From positions 496,001 through 560,000 of the forward strand of contig NZ_QKWN01000002.1 of NCBI RefSeq assembly GCF_007279655.1: 64,000 bases of DNA, read 5' to 3'. Numbering within the stretch: position 1 is the stretch's first letter; every line of letters starts with the position of its first letter. Shown here one piece after another: positions 1 through 8,896 of the stretch. Under the pieces are notes generated by a model. The model did no database searches and was not told the DNA's origin. It saw only the letters and a list, made by a program, of their open reading frames with translations. A program made the position numbers and the translations under genes. Source of the stretch: Robertkochia solimangrovi (GTDB lineage Bacteria; Bacteroidota; Bacteroidia; Flavobacteriales; Flavobacteriaceae).

Positions 1-1545
1 CAAGATATAAAGGTGTCCTTCCTTGATCAATTCAGGAAAAAACTGCAGAAAGAAAGTGATCAACAATAAGCGAATGTGCATACCATCCACATCGGCATCA
101 GTAGCGATCACGATATTATTATATCTCAGGTCTTCCATCGATTCTTCGATGTTCAACGCAGCCTGAAGCAGATTGAATTCTTCGTTCTCATATACGATCT
201 TTTTACTCATCCCATAGGAATTGAGTGGCTTACCACGCAAACTGAATACAGCCTGAGTATTTACATCACGGGATTTCGTAATCGAACCCGATGCAGAATC
301 TCCCTCCGTAATAAACAGTGTACTCTCGAGTCTGCGATCCATTTTCATATCTCCCAGATGAATTCTGCAATCGCGAAGTTTCTTATTATGCAGACTTGCT
401 TTTTTCGCTCTGTCTCTGGCGAGTTTACGAATTCCTGAAAGTTCCTTCCGTTCTCTTTCAGCCTGAAGGATCTTACGCTGGATCTTCTCTGATACTTCCG
501 GGTTTTTATGCAGGAAATTATCTAGTTGGGTTCCTACAAAATCATTGACATATGTACGTACGGTCGGCAATTCACCTCCCATCTCCGTGGATCCGAGTTT
601 GGTTTTGGTCTGACTTTCGAAGACCGGCTCCATAACCTTAATAGATACGGCAGCAATGATAGATTTACGTATATCGGAAGCATCATAGCTCTTATTATAG
701 AAATCCCTGATCGTTTTTACGACCGCTTCCCTGAAGGCCGCCAGATGCGTACCTCCCTGGGTTGTATTTTGTCCGTTTACAAAGGAATGATATTCTTCAC
801 TGTACTGAGTTTTACTATGCGTGATCGCCAATTCGATATCATCCCCTTTCAAATGGATGATCGGATATAGCATATCCTCTTTATTAGTGGTATCCTCCAA
901 CAGATCCTTTAATCCGTTTTCAGAATAGAATTTTTCTCCGTTAAAAACAATGGTAAGCCCAGGATTCAGGTATACATAGTTACGGATCATCCGCTCTATA
1001 TATTCATTCCTGAACTTATAGTGTCTGAAGATACTTTCATCAGGCACGAATGTGACTTTCGTTCCTCGTCTTCTAGAAGTCTCCTCCAGTTCCTCTTCAT
1101 TGACCAACTCCCCTTTCTCAAATTCAGCAGATTTAGATTTCCCGTCTCTGTTGGACTCAACTCTAAAAAAGGCGGAAAGCGCGTTCACCGCTTTGGTACC
1201 AACCCCGTTCAGTCCGACCGATTTCTTAAAGGCTCGGGTATCATATTTACCCCCGGTATTCATCTTGGAAACCACATCGACCACCTTACCCAAAGGTATA
1301 CCTCTACCGTAATCACGAATTATGACCTTTTCACCCTGAATAGAGACATCGATGGTTTTTCCGGCCCCCATAACGAATTCATCGATACAGTTATCAAGTA
1401 CTTCTTTGATAAGAATATAGATACCATCATCGGCAGAAGAACCATCCCCTAACTTTCCGATATACATACCGGGACGCATGCGGATATGCTCCTTCCAGTC
1501 AAGTGAACGAATATTATCTTCGGTATACTGAGTAGTTTGCGACAT
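1..1545 (-). CDS. parE: DNA topoisomerase IV subunit B (3' end cut off by window)
   Basis: Encodes the ATPase subunit of topoisomerase IV, which with ParC decatenates daughter chromosomes in the cytoplasm. The reading frame starts at ATG 1545-1543 and is open to base 1 (515 codons, C-terminus missing). The GHKL ATPase motifs are visible: DNCIDE at residues 51-56 and DYGRG at 78-82. The Toprim motif ITEGDSAS lies near residue 410 and DVDGMHI near 480. The N-terminus ([17 protein letters not shown]) matches Bacteroidota ParE rather than GyrB, which normally reads MEHVRKRPSMYIG at this point. The gene faces away from the window, so parC may follow it outside. The 227 bases between it and ychF hold no gene I can support. 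Confidence 0.95.
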   Translation of the reverse strand, partial: MSQTTQYTEDNIRSLDWKEHIRMRPGMYIGKLGDGSSADDGIYILIKEVLDNCIDEFVMGAGKTIDVSIQGEKVIIRDYGRGIPLGKVVDVVSKMNTGGKYDTRAFKKSVGLNGVGTKAVNALSAFFRVESNRDGKSKSAEFEKGELVNEEELEETSRRRGTKVTFVPDESIFRHYKFRNEYIERMIRNYVYLNPGLTIVFNGEKFYSENGLKDLLEDTTNKEDMLYPIIHLKGDDIELAITHSKTQYSEEYHSFVNGQNTTQGGTHLAAFREAVVKTIRDFYNKSYDASDIRKSIIAAVSIKVMEPVFESQTKTKLGSTEMGGELPTVRTYVNDFVGTQLDNFLHKNPEVSEKIQRKILQAERERKELSGIRKLARDRAKKASLHNKKLRDCRIHLGDMKMDRRLESTLFITEGDSASGSITKSRDVNTQAVFSLRGKPLNSYGMSKKIVYENEEFNLLQAALNIEESMEDLRYNNIVIATDADVDGMHIRLLLITFFLQFFPELIKEGHLYIL

Positions 1546-1773
1546 ACTGATTAGAATGGGATTTGATGCTAATATAATGTTTCACGGTCTAAAATGAAAT
1601 ACGTGAACCTTAAAGTAATTAACAAGGGAATCCGGTCAATTGTTAAGAACCTGATTATTTGAAAGTTGATTTTTGCAATTTTTGCAAAGCTCACAAACAA
1701 TCAGGTTCAAGGCCGAATTTTTCGGAATAATGTATGTCGGATACAGGAATTTCTCCTGTAATAAGAAACGCTG

Positions 1774-2865
1774 TTATACGTTGAATCGGAAATGCATAAT
1801 ATCGCCGTCTTTTACTACATACTCTTTTCCTTCCACCCTCATTTTTCCGGCTTCTTTAACCTTGTTTTCACTACCATAGGACACATAGTCATCATATGCG
1901 ATGACCTCCGCCCTGATGAATCCTTTCTCAAAATCGGTGTGTATTACACCTGCTGCCTGCGGAGCACTTGCTCCAACAGGAATGGTCCACGCCCTCACCT
2001 CTTTAACACCTGCAGTGAAATATGTCTGCAAATCGAGCAACTTATAAGCGGCTCTGATCATTTTAGAGGCTCCTGGCTCATCCAGACCTATATCTTCCAG
2101 GAACATTTTACGTTCCTCATAATCTTCCAATTCCGCGATATCTGCCTCCGTCGCAACAGCAAGTACGATGATTTCGGCATTTTCATCCTTCACCGCTTCC
2201 TTCACCTGATCTACGAACGCATTACCATCTTTTGCTGAATTCTCATCAACATTACAAACATACAATATCGGTTTTGAGGTCAATAGCTGGAAACTTTTCA
2301 TGAATTCCTCCTCGTCCTCATCGGTTTCAACTGCTCTTGCAGAAATACCGCTTTCCAAAGCTTTTTTAAAGCGCATCAACAAGGCTTGCTCCTTAATCGC
2401 ATCCTTATCTCCGGTCTTTGCAGCTCTGTTTACTTTCTCAAGACGCTTTTCAACGGTCTCCAGATCTTTTAGCTGAAGTTCGATATCGATAGTTTCCTTA
2501 TCCCTCACAGGGTTAACACTCCCATCCACGTGAACGATATTGTCATTACTGAAACATCTTAAAACATGGATAATCGCATGACATTCGCGAATATTTCCCA
2601 GAAACTGGTTTCCCAACCCCTCTCCTTTACTGGCTCCTTTTACGAGCCCGGCGATATCCACGATCTCTACGGTTGCCGGCATTACACGCTCAGGATTCAC
2701 CAAAGATTCCAGTTTTTCCAGACGCGCATCAGGTACGTTAACCACTCCCAGATTGGGTTCAATGGTACAGAAAGGGAAATTGGCACTCTGTGCCTTTGCA
2801 TTCGACAAACAGTTGAACAAGGTAGATTTACCAACATTTGGGAGTCCTACGATACCGGCTTTCAT
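1774..2865 (-). CDS. ychF: Redox-regulated P-loop ATPase YchF (Obg-family)
   Basis: YchF is a universally conserved Obg-like P-loop NTPase that prefers ATP and interacts with the ribosome; it is linked to the oxidative stress response. At 363 residues it has the usual full length. The P-loop GLPNVGKS is at residues 7-14 and DIAG (G3) at 70-73. The G4 position reads NVDE (205-208, NxxE) instead of NKxD, which is the known basis for ATP preference in this family. The C-terminus carries the TGS domain, ending in GDIMHFRFNV. It follows the ferredoxin gene on the same strand, but a terminator and a good promoter lie between them, so it is probably transcribed separately. Confidence 0.97.
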   Translation of the reverse strand: MKAGIVGLPNVGKSTLFNCLSNAKAQSANFPFCTIEPNLGVVNVPDARLEKLESLVNPERVMPATVEIVDIAGLVKGASKGEGLGNQFLGNIRECHAIIHVLRCFSNDNIVHVDGSVNPVRDKETIDIELQLKDLETVEKRLEKVNRAAKTGDKDAIKEQALLMRFKKALESGISARAVETDEDEEEFMKSFQLLTSKPILYVCNVDENSAKDGNAFVDQVKEAVKDENAEIIVLAVATEADIAELEDYEERKMFLEDIGLDEPGASKMIRAAYKLLDLQTYFTAGVKEVRAWTIPVGASAPQAAGVIHTDFEKGFIRAEVIAYDDYVSYGSENKVKEAGKMRVEGKEYVVKDGDIMHFRFNV

Positions 2866-2890
2866 ATAATTGTAATTGTTTTTAGAGGCG

Positions 2891-2923
2891 CAAAAGTAAT
2901 ATTAATTCATAAAAAAATCCCAA
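2891..2923 (-). promoter_or_regulatory. Bacteroidota-type promoter for ychF
   Basis: On the minus strand TTG (2923-2921) is followed after 22 bases by TACTTTTG (2898-2891). This fits the flavobacterial consensus TTG-N17-23-TAnnTTTG. The -7 box ends 26 bases before the ychF ATG. The TTG lies inside the stem of the ferredoxin terminator, so the two signals are interleaved. Confidence 0.6.
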
Positions 2924-2940
2924 GCCAAAGCCCGGGATTT
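2911..2940 (-). terminator. Rho-independent terminator after the ferredoxin gene
   Basis: On the minus strand a stem of AAATCCC/GGGATTT (2940-2934 with 2921-2915) closes a 12-base loop and runs into seven T residues. It starts 24 bases after the ferredoxin stop codon. Confidence 0.6.
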
Positions 2941-2963
2941 CCATGTATTTATGAATATTTTAT

Positions 2964-3314
2964 TTATTCATCATGCATAAATCGCTGTTTTGCCAGCAAT
3001 GTCTCGTCAGATTCCACATGATCATCATCCGGAACACAACAATCCACCGGGCAAACCGCAGCACACTGAGGCTCTTCATGAAACCCTTTACATTCGGTAC
3101 ATTTGTCAGGAACAATATAATAGATCTCATCGCTGATAGGCGTTTGAGCATCCTCGGCATTCACCTGTTTTCCGTCAGGCAGAACCACATCACCTGATAA
3201 ACTCGTACCATCGCTATATCGCCAGTCATCTGCACCTTCGTAGATCGCAGTATTTGGGCATTCAGGTTCACAAGCGCCGCAATTAATACATTCATCGGTT
3301 ATAATAATAGCCAT
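2964..3314 (-). CDS. 2[4Fe-4S] ferredoxin (4Fe-4S dicluster protein)
   Basis: A 116-residue cytoplasmic electron carrier. The first cluster motif is C9xxC12xxC15xxxC19P. The second is an expanded motif with C72, C75, C84 and C88P. About 50 residues separate the two halves, longer than in clostridial ferredoxins but usual for this Bacteroidota family. I chose the ATG at 3314 because [12 protein letters not shown] is the conserved ferredoxin start. An upstream in-frame ATG at 3377 would add 21 residues unlike any ferredoxin. The gene is divergent from the LuxC-like reductase, an arrangement I recall as common in Flavobacteriaceae. The redox partner is unknown. Confidence 0.92.
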   Translation of the reverse strand: MAIIITDECINCGACEPECPNTAIYEGADDWRYSDGTSLSGDVVLPDGKQVNAEDAQTPISDEIYYIVPDKCTECKGFHEEPQCAAVCPVDCCVPDDDHVESDETLLAKQRFMHDE

Positions 3315-3433
3315 GTTCTGTCTTTTTTGAACTGTTTTTAAAAAATATTCTTGTCGAAGTACTGCTTCTGTGTCCAATGCACAAATTTCACCACTCCGAT
3401 TCAGATCCTATGCTTTCAGCATATTTCTGACCA

Positions 3434-3466
3434 CAAATGTAATAAGCATTATTTTATTTCCCGCAA
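3434..3466 (-). promoter_or_regulatory. Bacteroidota-type promoter for the ferredoxin gene
   Basis: On the minus strand TTG (3466-3464) is followed after 22 bases by TACATTTG (3441-3434), a full match to TAnnTTTG. It lies about 120 bases upstream of the ferredoxin ATG. Confidence 0.55.
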
Positions 3467-3668
3467 AATACGCAAAAGAAATCACTAAAAGTCTATTAAA
3501 TCGATATATTAATTAGATTTAAAGAATTAATTTTAAACTTCATGCCAAAAATCATTACAAGCATAGCAGCCCAAATCGTTTTACAAGCAGATCCACACCG
3601 ATAGTTCCAAATAGCGCAGCCCTTTCAAAATTGCGGTATATTGTACCGAATCGTTGCATACAAATACG

Positions 3669-3676
3669 TAAATTTG
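3669..3676 (+). promoter_or_regulatory. -7 box TAAATTTG upstream of the acyl-CoA reductase
   Basis: An exact TAnnTTTG box 42 bases before ATG 3719. The nearest TTG (3641-3643) gives a 25-base spacer, slightly longer than the usual 17-23, so only the -7 element is convincing. Confidence 0.4.
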
Positions 3677-3718
3677 CAGCTCTTTAGTAATACGATCAAG
3701 AAATTACATTCTATAAAA

Positions 3719-4780
3719 ATGAGTGACATCCACAGCAGAATCGAAGCCTTCTCAAAACTCGGTACGTTCATAAAACAATTCAGTACGACTGCGCCCGTAT
3801 ATGATCCTGAAATTCCGGAAAATGAAACTTTTTTTGAAGGATTTGAGCAAAAAATACAGCAAACCACAGTAAATAATACCTGGTTTACCCGTGAAAACAT
3901 CAGGTATGCCCTGGAAGGTTGGAGCGAACTACTGACAGCGTACAACCTGAAGATGTGGATGTCGCAATACCTGTTAGAAGATAAGGAGCCAAAGACCATA
4001 GCGATCATTATGGCGGGGAATATACCTATGGTAGGATTTCATGACCTTATTTCGGTATTGATCACCGGAAATAAGGTGATCGCCAAACTTTCATCCAATG
4101 ATAAATTCCTGTTGCCTTACCTTATGGAATACTTGCAGGCTATAGCCCCGGAATTCAAGGAGGCTATTCATTTCACGGAAGAAAAATTAGAGGGATATGA
4201 GGCGGTGATCGCAACCGGCAGTAATAACACGGCACGATATTTCGAATATTATTTCGGATCCAAACCAAATATCATCCGAAAAAACCGAAACTCTGTCGCA
4301 GTGCTGACCGGAAAAGAAACGGAAGAAGAAATGAAAGCACTTGCTGATGATATTTTCCGTTATTACGGTCTCGGCTGCAGAAACGTCTCTAAATTATTTC
4401 TGCCGGATGATTATGATTTCGATAAATTCTTCAATGGCATCTTTCATTACAAAGACATCATCAATGAAGACAAATATGCAAATAACTATGACTACAATAA
4501 AGCAGTATACCTGATGAGTCTTTTCAATATTTTAGAAAACGGCTTTTTGATGTTGAAGGAAGACACCTCCTATGCCTCACCTATCGCCACGGTTTTCTAT
4601 GAAAAATACGACAACCTGAACACACTTAAAAACCGTTTGGATTCCGATCGAGAATCCATACAATGTATCGTTACAGGATCCGGGATCGAAGGAGCCGTTG
4701 ATTTTGGTCAATCACAGCGTCCCGGTCTCTCAGATTATGCCGATGGCATAGATACAGTTCGGTTTGTGTTGAATTTATAA
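3719..4780 (+). CDS. LuxC-like acyl-CoA reductase
   Basis: A 353-residue member of the LuxC family (aldehyde dehydrogenase superfamily), which reduces acyl-CoA or acyl groups to aldehydes with NADPH. The probable nucleophile is C220 in GLGCRNVS. The ATG at 3719 is preferred; the frame is open upstream to 3641, but the 26 extra residues are not family-like and would put the start before the -7 box. It lies 79 bases upstream of serC on the same strand. Bioluminescence is not implied: there is no luxD, luxE or luxA/B here, and such genes are common in non-luminous Bacteroidota. Its physiological substrate is not known, and the link with serine synthesis is unexplained. Confidence 0.85.
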   Translation: MSDIHSRIEAFSKLGTFIKQFSTTAPVYDPEIPENETFFEGFEQKIQQTTVNNTWFTRENIRYALEGWSELLTAYNLKMWMSQYLLEDKEPKTIAIIMAGNIPMVGFHDLISVLITGNKVIAKLSSNDKFLLPYLMEYLQAIAPEFKEAIHFTEEKLEGYEAVIATGSNNTARYFEYYFGSKPNIIRKNRNSVAVLTGKETEEEMKALADDIFRYYGLGCRNVSKLFLPDDYDFDKFFNGIFHYKDIINEDKYANNYDYNKAVYLMSLFNILENGFLMLKEDTSYASPIATVFYEKYDNLNTLKNRLDSDRESIQCIVTGSGIEGAVDFGQSQRPGLSDYADGIDTVRFVLNL

Positions 4781-4859
4781 CATATTTTTCCGATAATTTA
4801 CAATGGATTTAAATCTATATTCACCAAATTTGTAGCTATCTAACACAACGGATAAATTT

Positions 4860-5924
4860 ATGAAAAAACACAATTTTAGTGCAGGACCCTGCATTCTCCC
4901 TCAGGAAGTTATGAAGAAAGCTTCTGAAGCAGTAATCGATTTTGAAGGAATGGGACTCTCTCTGATCGAGATCTCACACAGAAGCAAGGAATTTATCGCC
5001 GTTATGGAGAAAGCACAGTCATTAGCACTTGAGCTTTTAGGACTGGAAGGTAAAGGATATAAGGCATTGTTCCTTCAGGGAGGTGCCAGCACACAATTCC
5101 TGAATGTAGCATACAATCTGTTAAATACGAAAGCAGCATATCTGAATACAGGTACCTGGTCATCCAAAGCGATCAAGGAAGCAAAATTATTCGGAGATAT
5201 CGTCGAAGTTGCTTCCTCAAAAGACGCGAACTTTAATTATATCCCCAAGGATTATACGATACCGGGCGATGCGGATTATTTCCACCTCACCTCTAACAAT
5301 ACCATTTTCGGAACCCAGATCAAGGATTTCCCTGAAACTGAAGTGCCGGTTGTTGCTGATATGAGTTCTGATATCTTCTCGCGCCAGCTTGACTTCTCTA
5401 AATTCGGGCTCATCTATGCAGGAGCTCAGAAGAATATGGGTCCGGCAGGAACCGTCCTGGTTGTGATCAAAGAGGATATTCTTGGAAAAACACAAAGAGC
5501 CATCCCTTCTATGCTTGATTACAAAATCCACATCGAAAAGGAGAGCATGTTCAACACACCACCGGTATTTCCGGTATATGTTTCCATGTTAACCCTTCAA
5601 TGGCTAAAGGATTTAGGAGGTATCGCCGCGATCGAGAAGCGCAATGAAGAAAAAGCAGCATTGATCTATAAAGAGATCGACCGAAACCCATTATTTAAAG
5701 GTTTCGCTGCCATCGAAGACCGCTCTGTGATGAATGCGACCTTCAACCTTACCGATGAAGCCCTTAAAGGTAAATTCGACGCTATGGCCAAGGAAGCAGG
5801 ATTAAGTGGAATCAACGGACACCGCAGTGTCGGAGGCTACAGAGCTTCTATGTATAACGCACTCCCTCTCGAAAGTGTACAGGCGCTCGTTGATACCATG
5901 CAGCAATTAGAAAAAGAAGCTTAA
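4860..5924 (+). CDS. serC: Phosphoserine aminotransferase
   Basis: Converts 3-phosphohydroxypyruvate and glutamate to O-phosphoserine and 2-oxoglutarate; in some bacteria it also serves PLP synthesis. The 354-residue length is typical. The N-terminal NFSAGPC is diagnostic and the PLP Schiff-base lysine is K191 (GAQKNMGP). GHRSVGGYRASMYNA near the C-terminus is the usual closing motif. serA follows after 29 bases, so serC-serA forms a serine-biosynthesis operon. A weak CAAATTTG box at 4825-4832 might drive it separately from the luxC-like gene. Confidence 0.97.
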   Translation: MKKHNFSAGPCILPQEVMKKASEAVIDFEGMGLSLIEISHRSKEFIAVMEKAQSLALELLGLEGKGYKALFLQGGASTQFLNVAYNLLNTKAAYLNTGTWSSKAIKEAKLFGDIVEVASSKDANFNYIPKDYTIPGDADYFHLTSNNTIFGTQIKDFPETEVPVVADMSSDIFSRQLDFSKFGLIYAGAQKNMGPAGTVLVVIKEDILGKTQRAIPSMLDYKIHIEKESMFNTPPVFPVYVSMLTLQWLKDLGGIAAIEKRNEEKAALIYKEIDRNPLFKGFAAIEDRSVMNATFNLTDEALKGKFDAMAKEAGLSGINGHRSVGGYRASMYNALPLESVQALVDTMQQLEKEA

Positions 5925-5953
5925 GTAAAAACACTCACAACATAAAACCAAAA

Positions 5954-6904
5954 ATGAAAGTTTTAGCAAACGACGGAATTTCTCAAAGTGGTATCGATGC
6001 CTTGCAAAATGCAGGTTTCGAAGTGATCACCACTAAAGTTGCACAGGAACAGTTGGTGAACTACATCAATGAAAATGATGTTGCCGTATTACTGGTGAGA
6101 AGTGCTACAAAAGTTCGAAAGGATATTATTGACAATTGCCCTTCTCTGAAAGTTATTGGACGTGGTGGTGTTGGTATGGATAACATCGATGTTCAATATG
6201 CGAAAGACAAAGGTCTGCATGTGATCAACACGCCGGCTGCTTCATCAGCATCGGTTGCCGAACTTGTTTTTGCCCATTTATACGGAGGTGTACGTTTCCT
6301 TTTTGATGCAAATAGAAATATGCCGCTCGAAGGAGAAAGCAAATTCGGCCAGTTGAAAAAGGCATATGGAGGAGGTAGTGAACTTCGTGGAAAAACGCTG
6401 GGAATTATCGGTATCGGAAGAATCGGTCAGGAAACTGCCAAGATTGCGATCGGTGTAGGTATGAATGTTGTTGCCTATGACCCGTTTATTGAAGAAGTTA
6501 GCATTACCCTTAACTTTTTTGACGGGCAATCAGCAGATTTCAAGATCAAGACAATTGGTAAAGAAGAAGTACTCAAACAAGCTGACTTCATTACCGTGCA
6601 TGTACCTGCTCAGAAAGAATATGTGATCGGTAAAAAAGAACTAGAACTCGTTAAGCCGGGAGTTGGTATCGTAAATGCCGCTCGTGGTGGAGTTATTGAT
6701 GAAGTTGCCCTCGTTGCAGCATTAGACGATAATAAAGTAGGATTTGCCGGACTGGATGTATTTGAGAACGAACCAACACCTGCTATCAAGATCCTTATGC
6801 ACCCTAAAGTTTCGCTAACTCCGCATATCGGAGCAGCGACCAGTGAGGCTCAGGACAGGATCGGTGTCGAACTTGCAGATCAGATCGCAGCCTTATTAAA
6901 ATAA
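5954..6904 (+). CDS. serA: D-3-phosphoglycerate dehydrogenase, short form
   Basis: Catalyses the NAD-dependent first step of serine synthesis. At 316 residues it is the short type without a C-terminal ACT domain, so feedback inhibition through ACT is not expected. The NAD-binding motif GxGxxG is at 153-158 and the catalytic residues are R244 (NAARGG), E272 and H291 (PHIGAAT). It follows serC by 29 bases and is closed by a strong terminator. The phosphoserine made by this pair could also feed cysteate synthesis in the lipid locus at 45-51 kb (inference). Confidence 0.93.
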   Translation: MKVLANDGISQSGIDALQNAGFEVITTKVAQEQLVNYINENDVAVLLVRSATKVRKDIIDNCPSLKVIGRGGVGMDNIDVQYAKDKGLHVINTPAASSASVAELVFAHLYGGVRFLFDANRNMPLEGESKFGQLKKAYGGGSELRGKTLGIIGIGRIGQETAKIAIGVGMNVVAYDPFIEEVSITLNFFDGQSADFKIKTIGKEEVLKQADFITVHVPAQKEYVIGKKELELVKPGVGIVNAARGGVIDEVALVAALDDNKVGFAGLDVFENEPTPAIKILMHPKVSLTPHIGAATSEAQDRIGVELADQIAALLK

Positions 6905-6928
6905 GAGTTAATTAACGTTTACGAAGAG

Positions 6929-6958
6929 GCCTTTCCAAGTATGGAAAGGCTTTTTTTT
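6929..6958 (+). terminator. Terminator of the serC-serA operon
   Basis: Perfect stem GCCTTTCC/GGAAAGGC with loop AAGTAT followed by eight T residues. Confidence 0.9.
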
Positions 6959-6999
6959 GTATCTTAAGTCCTGATTAAGAACCACTTAAATCATATAAA

Positions 7000-7641
7000 A
7001 TGTCAGGATTATTAAGTTTATTAAACAGCGACCTGGGTAAGGAGATCATTGGAGGAATAAGCAATGAAACCGGCACCCCGGAAACGAAAACAGCAGAAAC
7101 CCTCGATATGGCACTTCCGTTGCTGGTCGGGGCCATGAAAAAGAATGTGCAGCAACCAGACGGCGCTGCGAGTTTGATGAATGCGTTAGAAGCCGGAAAT
7201 CACGATGGAAGTCTTCTGGATAACCTTGGAGGGTTTTTCGGCGGAGGAGTAGATAACAACGCTATGCAGGATGGTGCAGGAATCCTTGGACATTTGTTCG
7301 GTAGCAAACAACCGGAAGTCGAAAATGCCCTCAGTAACAAATCAGGGTTAAATATGGATACCATTTCAAAGATACTCAAAGTAGCCGCACCGCTCGTACT
7401 GGCTTATTTAGCAAAACAAAAAAGACAGAATAACGTGCAGCAGGCAGGAGATCTTAACGGACTCCTGGGAAGTATGCTGGGAGGACAACCTTCCCATAAT
7501 CAGGATATGTTAACCTCATTGCTGGATGCAGACGGAGATGGAAGTTTTATGGACGATGTGGCTAATATGGTGGTAGGAAACACTAAAAAGCGAGGTGGCC
7601 TGGGCGGTATGCTCGACAGTCTGATGGGAGGAAATTCCTAA
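7000..7641 (+). CDS. DUF937 (YidB-like) domain protein
   Basis: A 213-residue Gly/Leu/Met-rich protein of the DUF937 family, whose function is unknown. It opens with LLSLLNSDLGKEIIGGIS, then TLDMALPLLVGAM, a typical DUF937 helical repeat. A second copy-like segment occurs around GGFFGGG and KVAAPLVLAYLAK. Two stretches near the C-terminus (DADGDGSF, then KKRGGLGGML) are low-complexity; the first resembles a calcium-binding Asp-rich loop. No signal peptide or clear membrane helix is seen. It is monocistronic between two terminators. Confidence 0.8.
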   Translation: MSGLLSLLNSDLGKEIIGGISNETGTPETKTAETLDMALPLLVGAMKKNVQQPDGAASLMNALEAGNHDGSLLDNLGGFFGGGVDNNAMQDGAGILGHLFGSKQPEVENALSNKSGLNMDTISKILKVAAPLVLAYLAKQKRQNNVQQAGDLNGLLGSMLGGQPSHNQDMLTSLLDADGDGSFMDDVANMVVGNTKKRGGLGGMLDSLMGGNS

Positions 7642-7664
7642 AGCAGCACCTGCAGATAACATTC

Positions 7665-7698
7665 ATGCCGAATCCATAGTGGTTCGGCATTATTTTTG
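7665..7698 (+). terminator. Terminator after DUF937; its tail doubles as a -7 box
   Basis: Stem ATGCCGAA/TTCGGCAT (7665-7672 with 7683-7690), 10-base loop, then TATTTTTG. The T-rich tail at 7691-7698 is also an exact TAnnTTTG box placed 32 bases before the next start codon. Confidence 0.8.
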
Positions 7699-7729
7699 TA
7701 ACTTCATTATCTATAAATGTTCAATTTCC

Positions 7730-8194
7730 ATGAGAACCTTAACATCCATATTGATTCTCTTCGTATTCCTGGTTGCCTGTAGTGGAAACAAACAACTCAG
7801 TCAGAATGAAAGTGGAACTGCGGATATCTCCGCTGAAGAAAAGGCAATATTCGAGGAAAAAAAACCTGATACGGTAAGAATTGCGAATGATTCTGTGGAA
7901 TATGAAATCATAATAATCGACAATGGATTTTATTCCTGGCTTAATTCCATCGCACAACCCAGAGGCTATTACAGTCAGAATTATCTGGAGAATCGAAATA
8001 ACATCTATGTGATCAACTGGAATCAAAGGGTGATGAACCCAGGACGCTATGGCGATCTTTATCAGATGCGCATTGATTATGATGCTGGTACCGATTATGG
8101 GTATGAGGTGAATTATCAGCTTTACAATTACTTCCTATATTTTCAAAGAAAGTACAATCAGCGGCTTGGCCCTTTTATTCCAAGAATAAATTAG
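7730..8194 (+). CDS. DUF6146 family lipoprotein
   Basis: A 154-residue predicted lipoprotein: hydrophobic signal followed by lipobox FLVACSG. The conserved core contains DTVRIANDSVEYEIIII, then PRGYYSQNYLENRN and NWNQRV, which I recognise as the DUF6146 family of Flavobacteriia; its function is unknown. The ATG at 7730 places the signal sequence at the N-terminus; the frame is open further upstream, but that would bury the signal. A DUF6787 gene follows, a pairing I recall as recurrent in this family. Confidence 0.75.
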   Translation: MRTLTSILILFVFLVACSGNKQLSQNESGTADISAEEKAIFEEKKPDTVRIANDSVEYEIIIIDNGFYSWLNSIAQPRGYYSQNYLENRNNIYVINWNQRVMNPGRYGDLYQMRIDYDAGTDYGYEVNYQLYNYFLYFQRKYNQRLGPFIPRIN

Positions 8195-8196
8195 CC

Positions 8197-8204
8197 TATA
8201 TTTG
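8197..8204 (+). promoter_or_regulatory. -7 box TATATTTG before the DUF6787 gene
   Basis: Exact TAnnTTTG starting three bases after the DUF6146 stop codon and 18 bases before ATG 8222. No TTG lies at the proper upstream spacing. Confidence 0.4.
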
Positions 8205-8221
8205 CAGCGTAATTCGGTTGT

Positions 8222-8515
8222 ATGAACAAATTAAAACAGCGTTGGGGCATAACGTCCAATTTTCAATTTCTGGTTATTTTATTCGTATTTGCAATTACGG
8301 GGTCCTGTGCTGCCAAGCTGGGGAGTCCGGTAACCGAGTTTATTGGAGTGGATCGTGAAACCAGTTCCGGCTGGGTCTACTGGCCTGTTCGAATTTTTTC
8401 GATCTTCCCGATCTACCAGGTACTACTCGTAGTTTTCGGGTGGCTATTTGGCCAATTCCAATTTTTCTGGAATTTTGAAAAGAAAATGTTATCCAGAATG
8501 GGAATTCGTCTTTAA
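8222..8515 (+). CDS. DUF6787 family small membrane protein
   Basis: 97 residues with two predicted membrane segments (about 17-36, and 58-80 around IFPIYQVLLVVFGWLFGQF). The N-terminus KLKQRWGITSNFQF is typical of DUF6787, a family of unknown function. Its stop codon overlaps the start of the following His-rich gene (TAATG), indicating translational coupling. Confidence 0.75.
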   Translation: MNKLKQRWGITSNFQFLVILFVFAITGSCAAKLGSPVTEFIGVDRETSSGWVYWPVRIFSIFPIYQVLLVVFGWLFGQFQFFWNFEKKMLSRMGIRL

Positions 8516-8865
8516 TGAAACAAACCAAAGGTTTAAATATCAGCGCCCTATTGGCAATATTGCTCACTTTAGCAATATTCCTGCCGGATCTGGTGAAATT
8601 TGAACACTTTAGTGGCAGCCATGAGCACGAGATCTGTACCGATCATGACACCATTCACTTACACAGCCTTCATCTCGACTGTAAACTACTTCATTGTAAG
8701 ACCACTACTCCACTTACACTAACTACATTCACTTATAGCCTGGTTGCTCCTGAGGAGCATAAAGCGGAGGATATGAATTTTTACTACTTCCAAAGCGAAT
8801 ACCAGCAGCTTCATTTCAATTTACGAGCCCCCCCCTTTTTTTTCATAAGTACATCTAATCGATAG
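8515..8865 (+). CDS. His/Cys-rich membrane-anchored small protein
   Basis: 116 residues with one N-terminal hydrophobic segment (about 8-27) followed by a His/Cys/Asp-rich stretch: SHEHEICTDHD, then HLHSLHLDC and LLHCK. Such a region could bind a transition metal. I do not recognise a named family. The ATG overlaps the preceding stop codon, and the TonB-dependent receptor starts 31 bases downstream. The receptor has its own His-rich loop, so a shared role in metal handling is a reasonable inference. A C8-T8 run at 8828-8843 lies near the 3' end and encodes part of the C-terminal APPFFF segment. Confidence 0.65.
   Translation: MKQTKGLNISALLAILLTLAIFLPDLVKFEHFSGSHEHEICTDHDTIHLHSLHLDCKLLHCKTTTPLTLTTFTYSLVAPEEHKAEDMNFYYFQSEYQQLHFNLRAPPFFFISTSNR
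8828..8843 (+). repeat. Homopolymer junction C8-T8 inside the His-rich gene
   Basis: Eight C residues directly followed by eight T residues, 22 bases before the stop codon. It could be prone to slippage in the cell or in sequencing. A length change would alter only the last dozen or so residues and possibly the distance to the receptor gene. Confidence 0.6.
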
Positions 8866-8896
8866 ATCAATCATTTTTATTATTTAAATTCAACTT

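Larger units (their letters stand above)
3315..3718. other. 404-base divergent intergenic region between ferredoxin and luxC-like gene
   Basis: Holds the divergent promoters for the ferredoxin (minus) and the acyl-CoA reductase (plus). I see no further ORF, RNA gene or strong hairpin. The ferredoxin leader would be about 110-120 bases long, unusually long compared with the other leaders in this window. Confidence 0.5.

Noticed and set aside
526-1452. Plus-strand ORFs opposite parE
   Set aside because: Antisense to conserved topoisomerase domains; ParE explains the region on the minus strand.
3315-3377. Upstream ATG extending the ferredoxin by 21 residues
   Set aside because: The extension has no ferredoxin similarity; [12 protein letters not shown] is the conserved start.
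3719-4780. LuxC as evidence of bioluminescence
   Set aside because: No other lux genes are present, and the family is common in non-luminous Bacteroidota.
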